This document shows, in pieces, positions 26,601 to 34,679 of a stretch of DNA of 64,000 nucleotides. Source of the stretch: Alphaproteobacteria bacterium UBA6411. Lineage in GTDB: Bacteria; Pseudomonadota; Alphaproteobacteria; CAAGCB01; CAG-977. The notes below the pieces were generated by a model. The model was not told the DNA's origin. It saw only the letters and a list, made by a program, of their open reading frames with translations, and did not search any database. The stretch's first letter is position 1; every line of letters begins with the position of its first letter. The position numbers were made by a program, and so were the translations under genes. The stretch covers positions 1 to 64,000 of the forward strand of contig DJPN01000002.1 of assembly GCA_002438565.1 (NCBI GenBank), read 5' to 3'.

Positions 26601-27913
26601 CTGAAAGCAGGGAAATCTATGCCGTCGCCGGCTGTTTGCGCTTTGATTTTCATACGGCGGATCATGTTGTTTCTGTATTCGGCCGCGTCAAACGTCAAAT
26701 CAACGGACACTTTGTCTTTTCTTTTACCCGAAAAAGCTTCCGACGCCGCCAAAGCGTCCGCCACGTTTTTTATGTTGTTGAAAAACACGTCGCCTGCGAA
26801 TTTGGTAACGATAAACGTTGCGTCATATTCTTTCGGCAGCAGAAATTCGGCCACTTTCGTTTGGGAAGCGGGCGCGCCGGACAGGGAAACCGCTTCGTTC
26901 GGATTGTTCGGATCGCGCAAAACCAAATCGAATTCGTCCTCATCCTCTTCATTTTGCGCTTGAACGGCGCTGGCTTCTTCGGGGGAAAGCGTTTTGATTT
27001 TCACCGTCCCCGTTGCCGAAGACTGTCCGTATTTGAACAGGAAATCGGACAAAATGTCTTGACGCGCCGACGCCGAGCTTTTGATTTTGGCGCTGCCGAC
27101 GGCGGGCTGGAACAGTTCGGCGGGCAAATTCTGATTGGAAAACAGCGCAAACAAAGCCCCTGTTTTCCGAACATCGAAAGTGATGTTTCCGGAAACGTCG
27201 CCCTTGTCCCCGTCGGTCAAACCGTATTTGCCCGAAAAAGTAAACGTCGCCTCGGCCGGCGCATTGATGACGCGCAAGGAAACGTTCGGGGATTCGTTTT
27301 TGCCGAACTTGTCCGATTTGAACGAAAAACCGAACGTTGTTCCCATCGCGGCGACGTTGCCTTCAAAAAAGAACGGCCCCGTTGCGGAATCGGCCAGCAG
27401 TTCGGCGTTCATGTTTTTCCAGATTTCGACGGGCGTGTATTTGTCGCGTTTGACTTCGACGGTCGCATCCGTCATCAGCACGCCGTCAAACCCCATTGCG
27501 GCATTGCCGGCGCGGCGGTCGAAAAAGGCGGCCTGCCAGTTCCATTTGCCGTCCGGCAGACGTTCCAAAGACAGTTTCGGATTTTTCAAAACAATTTTTT
27601 TGATATGGATTTGACGTTTGAACGCCAGTCCCTTATCAAACAGAAATTCGGCGGACTGCGCCTCCAGAATTTGCGGGAAAGTCCCGTCTTGAACATTTCC
27701 TAGCGTAACTTTGCCGACTTTAATCATCGGCGACGGCGTCATCGAAAATTGCGGCGTTCCTTGAATCCGCAAAGAAAGCCCCGTCTGTTTGCGCACCTGC
27801 GCCGTGATTTCCTTGACATAACCGTCCCAATCGTAGTTCGACGGCATGATGAAATACAACGCCCCGCCCGCCAAAGCGAGAAGCAAAAACACAATCAGCA
27901 GAAGCTTTTTCAA
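23654..27913 (-). CDS. Giant AsmA family protein
   Basis: This 1419-residue protein has an N-terminal membrane anchor (residues 4-24), the AsmA opening (YVKEITAQVRKQTG, then LSLRIQGTPQFSMTPSP), and a long beta-rich body. AsmA-like proteins bridge the periplasm and are implicated in phospholipid transport to the outer membrane. The C-terminal 330 residues are different: a charged coiled coil with 14-residue repeats (AEEARKKAEAEAKA), ending in SGIVRRR. It starts at TTG (27911-27913) behind AAAGGAGG. It lies 17 bp after upp on the same strand. Confidence 0.85.
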   Translation of the reverse strand: MKKLLLIVFLLLALAGGALYFIMPSNYDWDGYVKEITAQVRKQTGLSLRIQGTPQFSMTPSPMIKVGKVTLGNVQDGTFPQILEAQSAEFLFDKGLAFKRQIHIKKIVLKNPKLSLERLPDGKWNWQAAFFDRRAGNAAMGFDGVLMTDATVEVKRDKYTPVEIWKNMNAELLADSATGPFFFEGNVAAMGTTFGFSFKSDKFGKNESPNVSLRVINAPAEATFTFSGKYGLTDGDKGDVSGNITFDVRKTGALFALFSNQNLPAELFQPAVGSAKIKSSASARQDILSDFLFKYGQSSATGTVKIKTLSPEEASAVQAQNEEDEDEFDLVLRDPNNPNEAVSLSGAPASQTKVAEFLLPKEYDATFIVTKFAGDVFFNNIKNVADALAASEAFSGKRKDKVSVDLTFDAAEYRNNMIRRMKIKAQTAGDGIDFPAFSALLPGDADVSGAGRLTLKKSPALEAAVKIDSENIGTALRWLGVETQGDLSSAALRNFRASANLKAVKGGLTLKNIDALLDRSSVRGAIGVRFGARPAIQVAAALSELDAGLYFPRTSGAFADGFENLKSKGIDERIKALTENLTVFNDADAAVGLSADALSFGGIDAKKVKIGFTAQNGAMLIKEFSADNVFDADIKAAGTIKRFGSDPVFENLSIEAETKKFPVFAKNMGAAGLPAELERQDNARISTVLGGTLDSMTFKAAFRTDAVSLSADGLMKRGENGITADFAAEAKSDNFRKFVLLFTNKYRPMTPNPGAMTLTANVSVAPLSTKLTAAHLTVGRNVLDGTLEWDESDEIPQFSMTISTPKLYYAEIMPSVNFLPDFKSSEIDENKPLFTAGLLSGMENPTFSKTKFDFGFMGRYKLNLALNAGKILLPGLILSDVDASFGTTKDGNSFYINVDKSKIDGAQATLTAGGAVKDGVADFYVQFNLLNVNIASVLFANDDGPDLKQVKQGTLTLTGRGSGSSMFDFAQSFEGNGAITFDQASLTGMSYSALDAQLANLVAERKDYVRGAVFSGETVVRQGVLPYTVKNGEFRFDGIKAQYGDEQKEAGSLTYKPFAGEFRAALNFLLKTPNFPDFWLYVTKRAGQMLVVGDNLDDLIQLALMRQDERRQAAEQQREQTRQVLEKQAQEELKRRQELMFALEKEFSPVVQDLSKKVAELSQYKDVYQVERYFASIEKTYNSANELLEKISKGARLSDSTSNDLMEWRRQVSENFVNRQPAVEKDFLMAMSLGVKGRIFDLFRQANAVLSDLAAKKMTHADLPVVADSVSAVMQDVAKLKDLEQQAEKEQSFERQTVLLSEAGSVFNRVTAENNKVAAAIADDAKRKKEAQEAAKAAEEARKKAEAEAKAAEEARKKAEAEAKAAEEKKRQATIHRRGGTAAVAKEGEAALLQPQEPAPVPAAEPAAAPKTSGIVRRR
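23815..23910 (-). repeat. 42-bp tandem repeat inside the AsmA gene
   Basis: Two near-identical 42-bp units start at 23815 and 23857, and a partial third starts at 23899. They encode the AEEARKKAEAEAKA coiled-coil repeat near the C-terminus. Confidence 0.85.
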
Positions 27914-27930
27914 TGCACTCCTCCTTTAAA

Positions 27931-28587
27931 TCAGCGCGTTTTCGTGCCGAACAGACGGTCGCCCGCGTCGCCCAGCCCCGGAACGATGTAGCCGTGTTCG
28001 TTCAACCGTTCGTCCAGCGCCGCGACGTAAACGGGGATTTCGGGATGCTGTTTTGTCAAAACGCGCACGCCTTCCGGCGCGGCGACCAAAGCCAGAAAGA
28101 TGATTTTTTCCTTGGCGACGCCTTTTTTCAACAGCGTGTCAATCGCCGCGACGGCGGAATTTCCCGTTGCCAGCATCGGATCGACCAAAATGAACAAACG
28201 GTCGTCAATCGGCGGCAGTTTGACCAGATATTCGACGGGTTTCAGCGTCTGCGGATCGCGGTACAGCCCGATATGGCCGACGCGCGCCGACGGAATCAGC
28301 TGCAGCAGCCCGTCCGCCATGCCGATGCCCGCGCGCAGGATGGGGACAATCGCCAGTTTTTTGCCCGCGATGACGGGCGCGTTCATTTTGCAAATCGGCG
28401 TGTCGATTTCTTCAAACGTCAGCGGCAGGTCGCGCGTGATTTCGTACCCCATCAACAGCGCGATTTCCTTGAGCAGTTCGCGAAACGTCCGAGTCGACGT
28501 CCCCACATCGCGCATCAGCGTCAGCTTGTGCTGAATCAAGGGGTGTTTAATCACATGCAAATTGGGGAATTCGTTTGCTTCGGTCAT
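27931..28587 (-). CDS. upp: Uracil phosphoribosyltransferase
   Basis: This 218-residue enzyme makes UMP from uracil and PRPP. The PRPP loop is FILVDPMLATGNSA, the early segment is SRT-like (TSTRTFRELL), RAGIGMADGL matches the family's RAGLGM block, and the C-terminal uracil-binding loop is YIVPGLGDAGDR. It is divergent from the nucleoside catabolic operon, so uracil released there could be reused. AsmA follows 17 bp downstream. Confidence 0.96.
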   Translation of the reverse strand: MTEANEFPNLHVIKHPLIQHKLTLMRDVGTSTRTFRELLKEIALLMGYEITRDLPLTFEEIDTPICKMNAPVIAGKKLAIVPILRAGIGMADGLLQLIPSARVGHIGLYRDPQTLKPVEYLVKLPPIDDRLFILVDPMLATGNSAVAAIDTLLKKGVAKEKIIFLALVAAPEGVRVLTKQHPEIPVYVAALDERLNEHGYIVPGLGDAGDRLFGTKTR

Positions 28588-28645
28588 AGCGGTTGTCCTA
28601 CCTTAAAAAATAAAGAAAACTCTTCTTGTTATAAAGGACGCCGGC

Positions 28646-28687
28646 ATGAAAACCAACTTTTTTTTGAAAGGCCGGCCGTTTTTTTGA
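28646..28687 (+). CDS. Possible 13-codon leader peptide
   Basis: An ATG preceded by AAAGGA opens a 13-codon frame, MKTNFFLKGRPFF, with two FF pairs. It lies in the 176-bp gap between upp and cdd, on the cdd strand. GGCCGGCC followed by seven T within it could form part of a hairpin. A TTGACG box at 28704-28709 is the only other promoter-like element here. It may be chance; Phe codons do not fit a pyrimidine gene. Confidence 0.15.
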   Translation: MKTNFFLKGRPFF

Positions 28688-28763
28688 TTTTTTGGATTAA
28701 GTCTTGACGAAAGTTTAATGTTTGTCTTAGTCTGTACAAAATAACGTAAAAAGGTATCTACCT

Positions 28764-29165
28764 ATGAACGAATTGGAAACAATACTGCAAATGGCGCGCG
28801 ACGCCATGGACAAGGCGTACGTTCCGTACTCCAAATTCCGCGTCGGCGCTGTCATCAAGGCGGAAAGCGGCCGGCTGTACGCCGGCTGCAACGTCGAAAA
28901 CGCCGCTTATCCCGCGGGGTCATGCGCCGAACAGGGCGCGATTTCCGCGATGGTTTTGGGCGGAGACACCAAAATCGCAGACATTTATGTTATGGGCAAC
29001 GGGGAACATCCGACTTCGCCGTGCGGTTCGTGCCGCCAGCGGATCCGCGAATTCGCCACGCCCGAAACGCGCGTGCACATTTGCGACCGCAACGGTGTGC
29101 GCATTACAAAGAATCTGACCGAAATCTTACCGATTTCATTCGGTCCGGAAAACTTGGAATCATAA
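28764..29165 (+). CDS. cdd: Cytidine deaminase
   Basis: This 133-residue protein is a small tetrameric-type cytidine deaminase. The zinc ligands and catalytic Glu are in GSCAEQGA (Cys, Glu) and PCGSCRQ (two Cys); the N-terminal VPYSKFRVGA and CNVENAAYPAG form the substrate pocket. It converts cytidine and deoxycytidine to uridine and deoxyuridine. It is the first gene of the nucleoside operon; purine-nucleoside phosphorylase follows 28 bp downstream. Confidence 0.96.
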   Translation: MNELETILQMARDAMDKAYVPYSKFRVGAVIKAESGRLYAGCNVENAAYPAGSCAEQGAISAMVLGGDTKIADIYVMGNGEHPTSPCGSCRQRIREFATPETRVHICDRNGVRITKNLTEILPISFGPENLES

Positions 29166-29193
29166 ATCGGCACAAAGAAATACGAGGACTTTT

Positions 29194-30009
29194 ATGCAAG
29201 ACATTATCAATCAGGTTGCCCAGCAGATTAAATCCAAAATCGGCAACTATGAACCCAAGATCGGCATCATTTTGGGCAGCGGACTGGGCGGCATGGCCGA
29301 CGCCATCGAAAACCCCGTCGTCATCCCTTATGAAGAAATCGACGGATTTCCCCGTTCCACCGTGTCCGGTCACGCCGGCCGTCTGGTCGTCGGCAAACTG
29401 AACGGCGTCGACGTCCTGTGCATGCAGGGGCGCGTCCATTTCTACGAAGGCCATTCTCCCGCGGCTTTGGCGCTGGTGATTCGCTCGTACAAAAAACTGG
29501 GCATCGAAACGATGATTCTGACCAACGCGTCGGGTTCTCTGAACATCGACATGGGACCGGGATCTTTGATGATTATTTCCGACCACATCAATCTGTCGGG
29601 ATGCAATCCCTTGATCGGACCGAACGACGAAAACGTCGGCCCGCGTTTCCCCGACATGACCTACGCTTACGACGCCGAATTGCGCCAGAAACTGGTCAAA
29701 ACCGCCGAAAAAGAAGGCATCAACATGCGTTCGGGCGTTTATTTGATGACGTCGGGTCCGAACTTTGAAACCCCCGCCGAAATCAGAATGTTCCGCATTT
29801 TGGGCGCGGACGCCGTCGGCATGTCCACGGTTTCCGAAACGCTGTGCGCCGTGCACTGCGGCATGAAAGTCGTCGGCGTTTCCGTTGTGACCAACTACGG
29901 CGCCGGCATGGTTTCCGAAAAGATGACCCATGAAGAAACCATTACCCAAGCGAATGAAGCGGGCAAGAAATTGCAGCGCATTTTGACACGTTTTGTTGCG
30001 GAGATTTAA
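29194..30009 (+). CDS. punA: Purine-nucleoside phosphorylase (trimeric class)
   Basis: This 271-residue protein splits purine nucleosides into base and (deoxy)ribose-1-phosphate. The phosphate-binding block is GSGLGGMAD, GHAGRL and MQGRVHFYEGH follow, and LTNASGSLNIDMGPG and VGMSTVSE complete the class signature. Length fits the low-molecular-weight trimeric family. AGGAC precedes the ATG and deoC starts 2 bp after the stop. Confidence 0.93.
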   Translation: MQDIINQVAQQIKSKIGNYEPKIGIILGSGLGGMADAIENPVVIPYEEIDGFPRSTVSGHAGRLVVGKLNGVDVLCMQGRVHFYEGHSPAALALVIRSYKKLGIETMILTNASGSLNIDMGPGSLMIISDHINLSGCNPLIGPNDENVGPRFPDMTYAYDAELRQKLVKTAEKEGINMRSGVYLMTSGPNFETPAEIRMFRILGADAVGMSTVSETLCAVHCGMKVVGVSVVTNYGAGMVSEKMTHEETITQANEAGKKLQRILTRFVAEI

Positions 30010-30011
30010 GA

Positions 30012-30761
30012 ATGAAAGAAGTAGCTGCCAGAGCATTGGCTTTGCTGGATTTGACCAGTTTGAACGACGACGATACCGAGGAAAAAATCGTAGCCCTGTG
30101 TGCCAAGGCGCATGGCGATTTCGGCAAAACCGCCGCTGTTTGCGTGTGGCCGCGTTTTGTAAAAACCGCCAAAAAGGAACTGGAAGGCACGGGCGTCGAT
30201 GTGGCGACCGTCGTCAATTTCCCGCACGGCGGAACGGATATTGAAGCAACCGTCGCCGAAACCAAACAGGCGATTGCGGACGGCGCGGACGAAATCGACG
30301 TCGTTCTGCCGTACAAGGCTTTCATGGCGGGCGACAAGGAAACCGCCGCGGCTTTGCTGAAAGCCACGCGCGAAGCCTGCAAGGGCAAAGTGATGAAAGT
30401 CATCATCGAATCGGGCGTTTTGGCTCACGCTTCTTTGATTACCGAAGCGTCCAAACTGGCGATTGAATGCGGCGCGGATTTTGTGAAAACGTCCACGGGC
30501 AAAACCCCCGTTTCCGCCACATTGGAAGCGGCGAACGCCATGTTGGAAGCCATCCGCGATTCGGGCAAACCCGTCGGCTTCAAAGCGTCGGGCGGCGTCC
30601 GCACAACCGAACAGGCGGCGGATTACATGACGCTGGCCGACAAAATCATGGGGCCGAACTGGATTTCCAAAAAGACGTTCCGCTTCGGCGCCAGCGGCTT
30701 GCGCGACAATTTACTGGCTTCCATGGGAATGGGCAAGGGTTCCGATTCCAAAGGATACTGA
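30012..30761 (+). CDS. deoC: Deoxyribose-phosphate aldolase
   Basis: This 249-residue TIM-barrel aldolase splits deoxyribose-5-phosphate into acetaldehyde and glyceraldehyde-3-phosphate. The Schiff-base Lys lies in DFVKTSTGKTP, the proton-relay region in EIDVVLPYKAFMAG and the phosphate loop in GFKASGGVRT. It is of the E. coli (class I) length type. It sits between the purine-nucleoside phosphorylase and deoA genes with gaps of 2-3 bp, so translation is probably coupled. Confidence 0.96.
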   Translation: MKEVAARALALLDLTSLNDDDTEEKIVALCAKAHGDFGKTAAVCVWPRFVKTAKKELEGTGVDVATVVNFPHGGTDIEATVAETKQAIADGADEIDVVLPYKAFMAGDKETAAALLKATREACKGKVMKVIIESGVLAHASLITEASKLAIECGADFVKTSTGKTPVSATLEAANAMLEAIRDSGKPVGFKASGGVRTTEQAADYMTLADKIMGPNWISKKTFRFGASGLRDNLLASMGMGKGSDSKGY

Positions 30762-30764
30762 TAA

Positions 30765-32093
30765 ATGCTGCCCCAAGAGGTCATTCGCCACAAGCGCGAC
30801 GGACAAAAACTGACAAAAGAGGAAATCGCCTTCTTTGTCAAGGGAATCGGCGATTGGTCGGTTTCCGAATGTCAGATTGCGGCGTTTGCCATGGCGGTTT
30901 GCCTGCGCGGCATGTCGGACGACGAAACGGTCGAACTGGCGAAAGCGATGGCTTCTTCGGGCGAAGTGATGGACTGGTCCTCCCATGAATTGGGGGGACC
31001 TGTTTTAAACAAGCACTCGACGGGCGGAATCGGGGACAAGCTGAATTTGCTGTTTGCGCCCATGATTGCCGCGTGCGGGGGCTTTGTGCCGCTGGTCGCA
31101 GGCAGACGGCTGGGCGCAACGGGTGGAACGCTGGACAAACTGGAAAGCATCCCCGGTTATGTCGCCATTCCGTCCATTGACACATTCTACCGTGTTACGC
31201 GCGAAGTCGGCTGCGCGGTCATCGGACAGACAATCGACCTTGCCCCCGCGGACAAACGGATGTTTGAAATCCGGCTGTTAAGCGGCGCGATGGAATCGCG
31301 ATCGCTGACGACGGCATCTTTGCTGGCGAAGAAACTGGCGGCGGGAACGCAAGGACTGATTGTCGATTTGAAATGCGATGCCAATCCCGATTCGGACGCG
31401 CTGTCTTTGGACGACGCCAAAAAATTGGCGGCGGTTATCGCTTCGGCGACCCGAATTGCGCAGCTGCCGACCAAAGTCGTTTTGACCGACATGAATCAAG
31501 TTTTGGGACGAACGGTCGGCAACGCTCTTGAAGTTTCCGAAGCGATTGATTATCTGACAAACAGAAAGCGCGACGAACGGCTGGACGCGATTTGCATGGA
31601 TTTGTGCGCCGAAGCGCTGACCTTGAAAGGATTGGCGGAATCTGACGCGGACGCCCGCGAAAAACTGCGGCATGCTCTGGATTCGGGCAAAGCGGCTGAA
31701 ATTTTTGCAAAAATGGTCGCCGCGCTGGGCGGACCAAAGGATTTAATCGAACATCCCGACAAATATCTGCCCGACGCGCCGATTGTCCGTCCCGTTTACG
31801 CGGAACGGTCGGGCTATGTCCGTTCAATGGATTTGCCCGCCGTCGGGGCGGCAATAACGGCTTTGGGCGGACGGCGCAAAACGTTCGAGCAAACGCTCGA
31901 CCCCGCGGTCGGTTTGTCGGATTTCATCCGCATCGGCGAAAAAACGGGCAAAGACAGGCCTTTGGCGGTTATTCACGCCAGAAACGAAGAATCCTTTGCT
32001 CAAGCGGCGAAAATAGTGCAGAATAAGGTTCAGACATCCGCCGAAAAACCGGCGGAAGCACCTTTGATTTACGAAACGATTACAAACTTATGA
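30765..32093 (+). CDS. deoA: Thymidine phosphorylase, with altered pyrimidine-side motif
   Basis: This 442-residue protein aligns end to end with DeoA. The phosphate-binding motif is intact (NKHSTGGIGDK), as is ATGGTLDKLESIPGY. The equivalents of E. coli Arg171, Ser186 and Lys190 seem kept (EIRLLSGAMES, TTASLLAKK). However, the block RDITATVDSIPL has become RLLSGAMESRSL, and the loop VKVGSGAF has become LKCDANPDSDAL. It may still be a pyrimidine phosphorylase with changed substrate preference. It lies in the operon between deoC and deoB. Confidence 0.85.
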   Translation: MLPQEVIRHKRDGQKLTKEEIAFFVKGIGDWSVSECQIAAFAMAVCLRGMSDDETVELAKAMASSGEVMDWSSHELGGPVLNKHSTGGIGDKLNLLFAPMIAACGGFVPLVAGRRLGATGGTLDKLESIPGYVAIPSIDTFYRVTREVGCAVIGQTIDLAPADKRMFEIRLLSGAMESRSLTTASLLAKKLAAGTQGLIVDLKCDANPDSDALSLDDAKKLAAVIASATRIAQLPTKVVLTDMNQVLGRTVGNALEVSEAIDYLTNRKRDERLDAICMDLCAEALTLKGLAESDADAREKLRHALDSGKAAEIFAKMVAALGGPKDLIEHPDKYLPDAPIVRPVYAERSGYVRSMDLPAVGAAITALGGRRKTFEQTLDPAVGLSDFIRIGEKTGKDRPLAVIHARNEESFAQAAKIVQNKVQTSAEKPAEAPLIYETITNL

Positions 32094-32104
32094 GGTGAAA
32101 GACT

Positions 32105-33340
32105 ATGAAACGGGCTATAATTCTGATGATGGACTCCTTTGGTTGCGGCGAAGCCCCCGATGCCGACAAATTCGGCGACGTCGGCGCGGACACGCTGGGA
32201 CACATTGCCAAAGCCTGCGCCGCCGGCAAAGCCGAAAACGGCCGCACGGGTCCTTTGAAACTGCCGAATTTGTGCAAACTGGGCTTGGGCGAACTCTACA
32301 AGCAGTGCAACGGCGAATACGCCCCGAACATGCAGATTCCCGTTTCCGAAATCAAAGCCGCCTACGGTTATTCCAAAGAAGTCAGCAAAGGCAAAGACAC
32401 CACTTCGGGTCACTGGGAAATGGCGGGTGTTCCCGTCACGTTCAAATGGGGCTATTTCCCCGCGGAATACCCCAGCTTTCCGCAGGATTTGATTGACGAA
32501 TTCTGCAAACGCGCGAACTTGAAAGGCGTTTTGGGCAACAAAGCGGCTTCGGGCACCGTAATTTTGGAAGAATTGGGCGAAGAAAGCATTAAAACGGGCA
32601 TGCCGATTGTGTACACGTCGGCGGACAGCGTTTTCCAGATTTGCGCCCACGAAAAGCATTTCGGTCTGGAACGCTTGTATGAAATCTGCCACATCGCCCG
32701 TGATTTGCTGAACGAACGCACCGAAAACGGCGTTATCGCGCGCGTCATCGCCCGTCCGTTCGACGGCGAAACCAAGGAAACGTTCAAACGCACGGGCGGC
32801 CGTCACGACTATTCCGTCCTGCCCCCCGCTCCGACCGTTTTGGACAAGATGAAAGCCGCCGGCGGAAACGTGATTTCGATTGGCAAAATCAGCGACATTT
32901 TCGCCGCGCAGGGCATCACCAAAGCGTTGCCCGCCGTCGGTTTGGAACAGCTGTTCAATGTGACTTTGGAACAGGTCAAAACCGCCCCCGACAATTCGAT
33001 TATCTTTCCGAACTTCGTGAACTTCGACATGGACTGGGGTCATCGCCGCAACGTGTCGGGCTATGCCGCGGGATTGGAATACTTTGACAGCCGCCTGCCC
33101 GAACTGTTTGCGGAAATGAAGGACGGCGACATCTACTTCATCACCGCCGACCACGGCTGCGATCCGACGTTCAAAGGATCCGACCACACCCGCGAACACG
33201 TCCCCGTCATCATGTTCGGAAAAGGCGTCGAACCCCGTTATCTGGGACGCCGCGAAACCTATTCCGACATCGGACAGACGATTGCGGAATATTTCGGTTT
33301 GGAACCGTTTGAAAACGGCAAATCGTTTTTGAACAAATAA
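32105..33340 (+). CDS. deoB: Phosphopentomutase
   Basis: The 411-residue alkaline-phosphatase-superfamily mutase converts (deoxy)ribose-1-phosphate to the 5-phosphate used by DeoC. Metal ligands are in MMDSFGCGEAPD, ADHGCDPTF and DHTREHVP; the phosphothreonine region is GKDTTSGHWEMAG. Length matches E. coli (about 407). The gene follows deoA by 11 bp and is followed by a terminator. Confidence 0.97.
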   Translation: MKRAIILMMDSFGCGEAPDADKFGDVGADTLGHIAKACAAGKAENGRTGPLKLPNLCKLGLGELYKQCNGEYAPNMQIPVSEIKAAYGYSKEVSKGKDTTSGHWEMAGVPVTFKWGYFPAEYPSFPQDLIDEFCKRANLKGVLGNKAASGTVILEELGEESIKTGMPIVYTSADSVFQICAHEKHFGLERLYEICHIARDLLNERTENGVIARVIARPFDGETKETFKRTGGRHDYSVLPPAPTVLDKMKAAGGNVISIGKISDIFAAQGITKALPAVGLEQLFNVTLEQVKTAPDNSIIFPNFVNFDMDWGHRRNVSGYAAGLEYFDSRLPELFAEMKDGDIYFITADHGCDPTFKGSDHTREHVPVIMFGKGVEPRYLGRRETYSDIGQTIAEYFGLEPFENGKSFLNK

Positions 33341-33355
33341 TTTTAACTTTAAAGC

Positions 33356-33384
33356 GGGGCATTCTGCGGAATGCCCCCCTTTTT
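33356..33384 (+). terminator. Rho-independent terminator after deoB
   Basis: A stem ggggcattc/gaatgcccc with a four-base loop is followed by ccttttt. It separates the deo genes from the second deoA-like gene, which starts only 15 bp later, so read-through or partial termination may set the level of that gene. Confidence 0.8.
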
Positions 33385-33398
33385 ATAAGGATTTCGCC

Positions 33399-34679
33399 AT
33401 GCAGCCCCAAGACATCATCTGCAAAAAACGCGCCGGACAAAAGCTGACTTCCGCGGAAATCAGCGCTTTTGTACAGGGAATCGACGACTGGTCGATTGCC
33501 GACGGGCAAATTGCGGCGCTGCTGATGGCGACGCTGATTAACGGCGCGGACACGGACGAAATCGTCGAATTGGTCAAAGCCGTCGTGGATACGGGAATGG
33601 TGCTGAACTGGGACGCCGTGGATTTGAACGGTCCCGTCGCGGCTGTGTACACCATGCCCGGCGTGGGAGACAAAGTGGAAATCATTGCGGGCGCGGTGCT
33701 GGCGGCGTGCGGTCTGTATGTGCCGATGATTTGCGACCGCATGCAATACCACGCGGGCGGCACAATGGATAAATTGGACAGTATTCTGGGCTACGATTCC
33801 CATCCGACGTATTCCCGCTTTAAAAAAGCGTTGCGCGACAGCGGGTGCGCCTTCATGACATCGACGGAACAATTCGCCCCCGCCGATATGCGCATCCAAG
33901 CGATTCGCGACATCACGGCAACGATGGACAGCCTGCCGCTGCTGATTGCCTCGATGCTGACCAAAAAGGTCACCAGCGGGATTCACAAACTGACCGTTGA
34001 CGTCAAAGTCGGATCGGGTTCGTTCACCAAAACTACCGAAGAAGCGAACACCTGCGTCGACTTAATCAAACAATGCCTGCCCGCGTTCAGCATCGACGCG
34101 AACTTTACGCTGTCCGATATGAATCAAGTAACGGGGCAAAACATCGGCAACAGTTTGGAAATCTATGAAATTTGGGACTATCTGACAGGGACGTCCGGCT
34201 CGCGCGACGCGGACATTCACGCCTTGGTCAAACGGGTGTGTTCGGCGGCTTTGCTGCTGAACGGCATATGCGCGAATCAAAGCGAAGCCGACGCGAAAGT
34301 CGACACTGTTGTCACGTCGGGCGCCGCCGCGGAACAGTTCGGCAAAATGCTGACCGCCATGGGCGTTTCCCCCGCTTTTATGAACAACCCCGCGCCGTTT
34401 TTGCAGACTGCCGCGGTCATCCGCCCGATTTACCCCGATGCTGCCGGAACGGTCAAGGGCATGAATTTGCGCTGGATTGGTTTGTCCGTCATTGAAATGG
34501 GCGCGGGACGTCTGTTCCAAGAACAGAAAATCGACTATTCGGCGGGGTACACAAACATGTGCAAAGTCGGCATGTACGTTTCCCCGCAAATTCCGCTTGC
34601 TTTTGTTCACGCGCACGATGAAGCGACCGCGGACGCCGCCGCGGAACATTTGAAAGGCGCGATTCAAATCGCGGAATAA
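33399..34679 (+). CDS. Thymidine phosphorylase paralogue lacking the phosphate motif
   Basis: The 426-residue protein is a full-length DeoA relative that keeps RDITATMDSLPL, SMLTKK and DVKVGSGSF, the parts altered in the neighbouring DeoA. The KHSTGGVGD motif that binds phosphate reads VYTMPGVGD, and GLGHTGGTLDKLE reads MQYHAGGTMDKLD. Loss of Lys, His and Ser from the phosphate site suggests it cannot do ordinary phosphorolysis alone. It could be a partner subunit, a hydrolase-like derivative or a binding protein. It is separated from deoB by a terminator and overlaps the convergent glnE by 16 bp. Confidence 0.8.
   Translation: MQPQDIICKKRAGQKLTSAEISAFVQGIDDWSIADGQIAALLMATLINGADTDEIVELVKAVVDTGMVLNWDAVDLNGPVAAVYTMPGVGDKVEIIAGAVLAACGLYVPMICDRMQYHAGGTMDKLDSILGYDSHPTYSRFKKALRDSGCAFMTSTEQFAPADMRIQAIRDITATMDSLPLLIASMLTKKVTSGIHKLTVDVKVGSGSFTKTTEEANTCVDLIKQCLPAFSIDANFTLSDMNQVTGQNIGNSLEIYEIWDYLTGTSGSRDADIHALVKRVCSAALLLNGICANQSEADAKVDTVVTSGAAAEQFGKMLTAMGVSPAFMNNPAPFLQTAAVIRPIYPDAAGTVKGMNLRWIGLSVIEMGAGRLFQEQKIDYSAGYTNMCKVGMYVSPQIPLAFVHAHDEATADAAAEHLKGAIQIAE

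Noticed and set aside
28664..28690. GGCCGGCC followed by T run as a terminator for an unknown upstream transcript
   Set aside because: The palindrome has no proper loop and there is no gene on that strand upstream within the gap.
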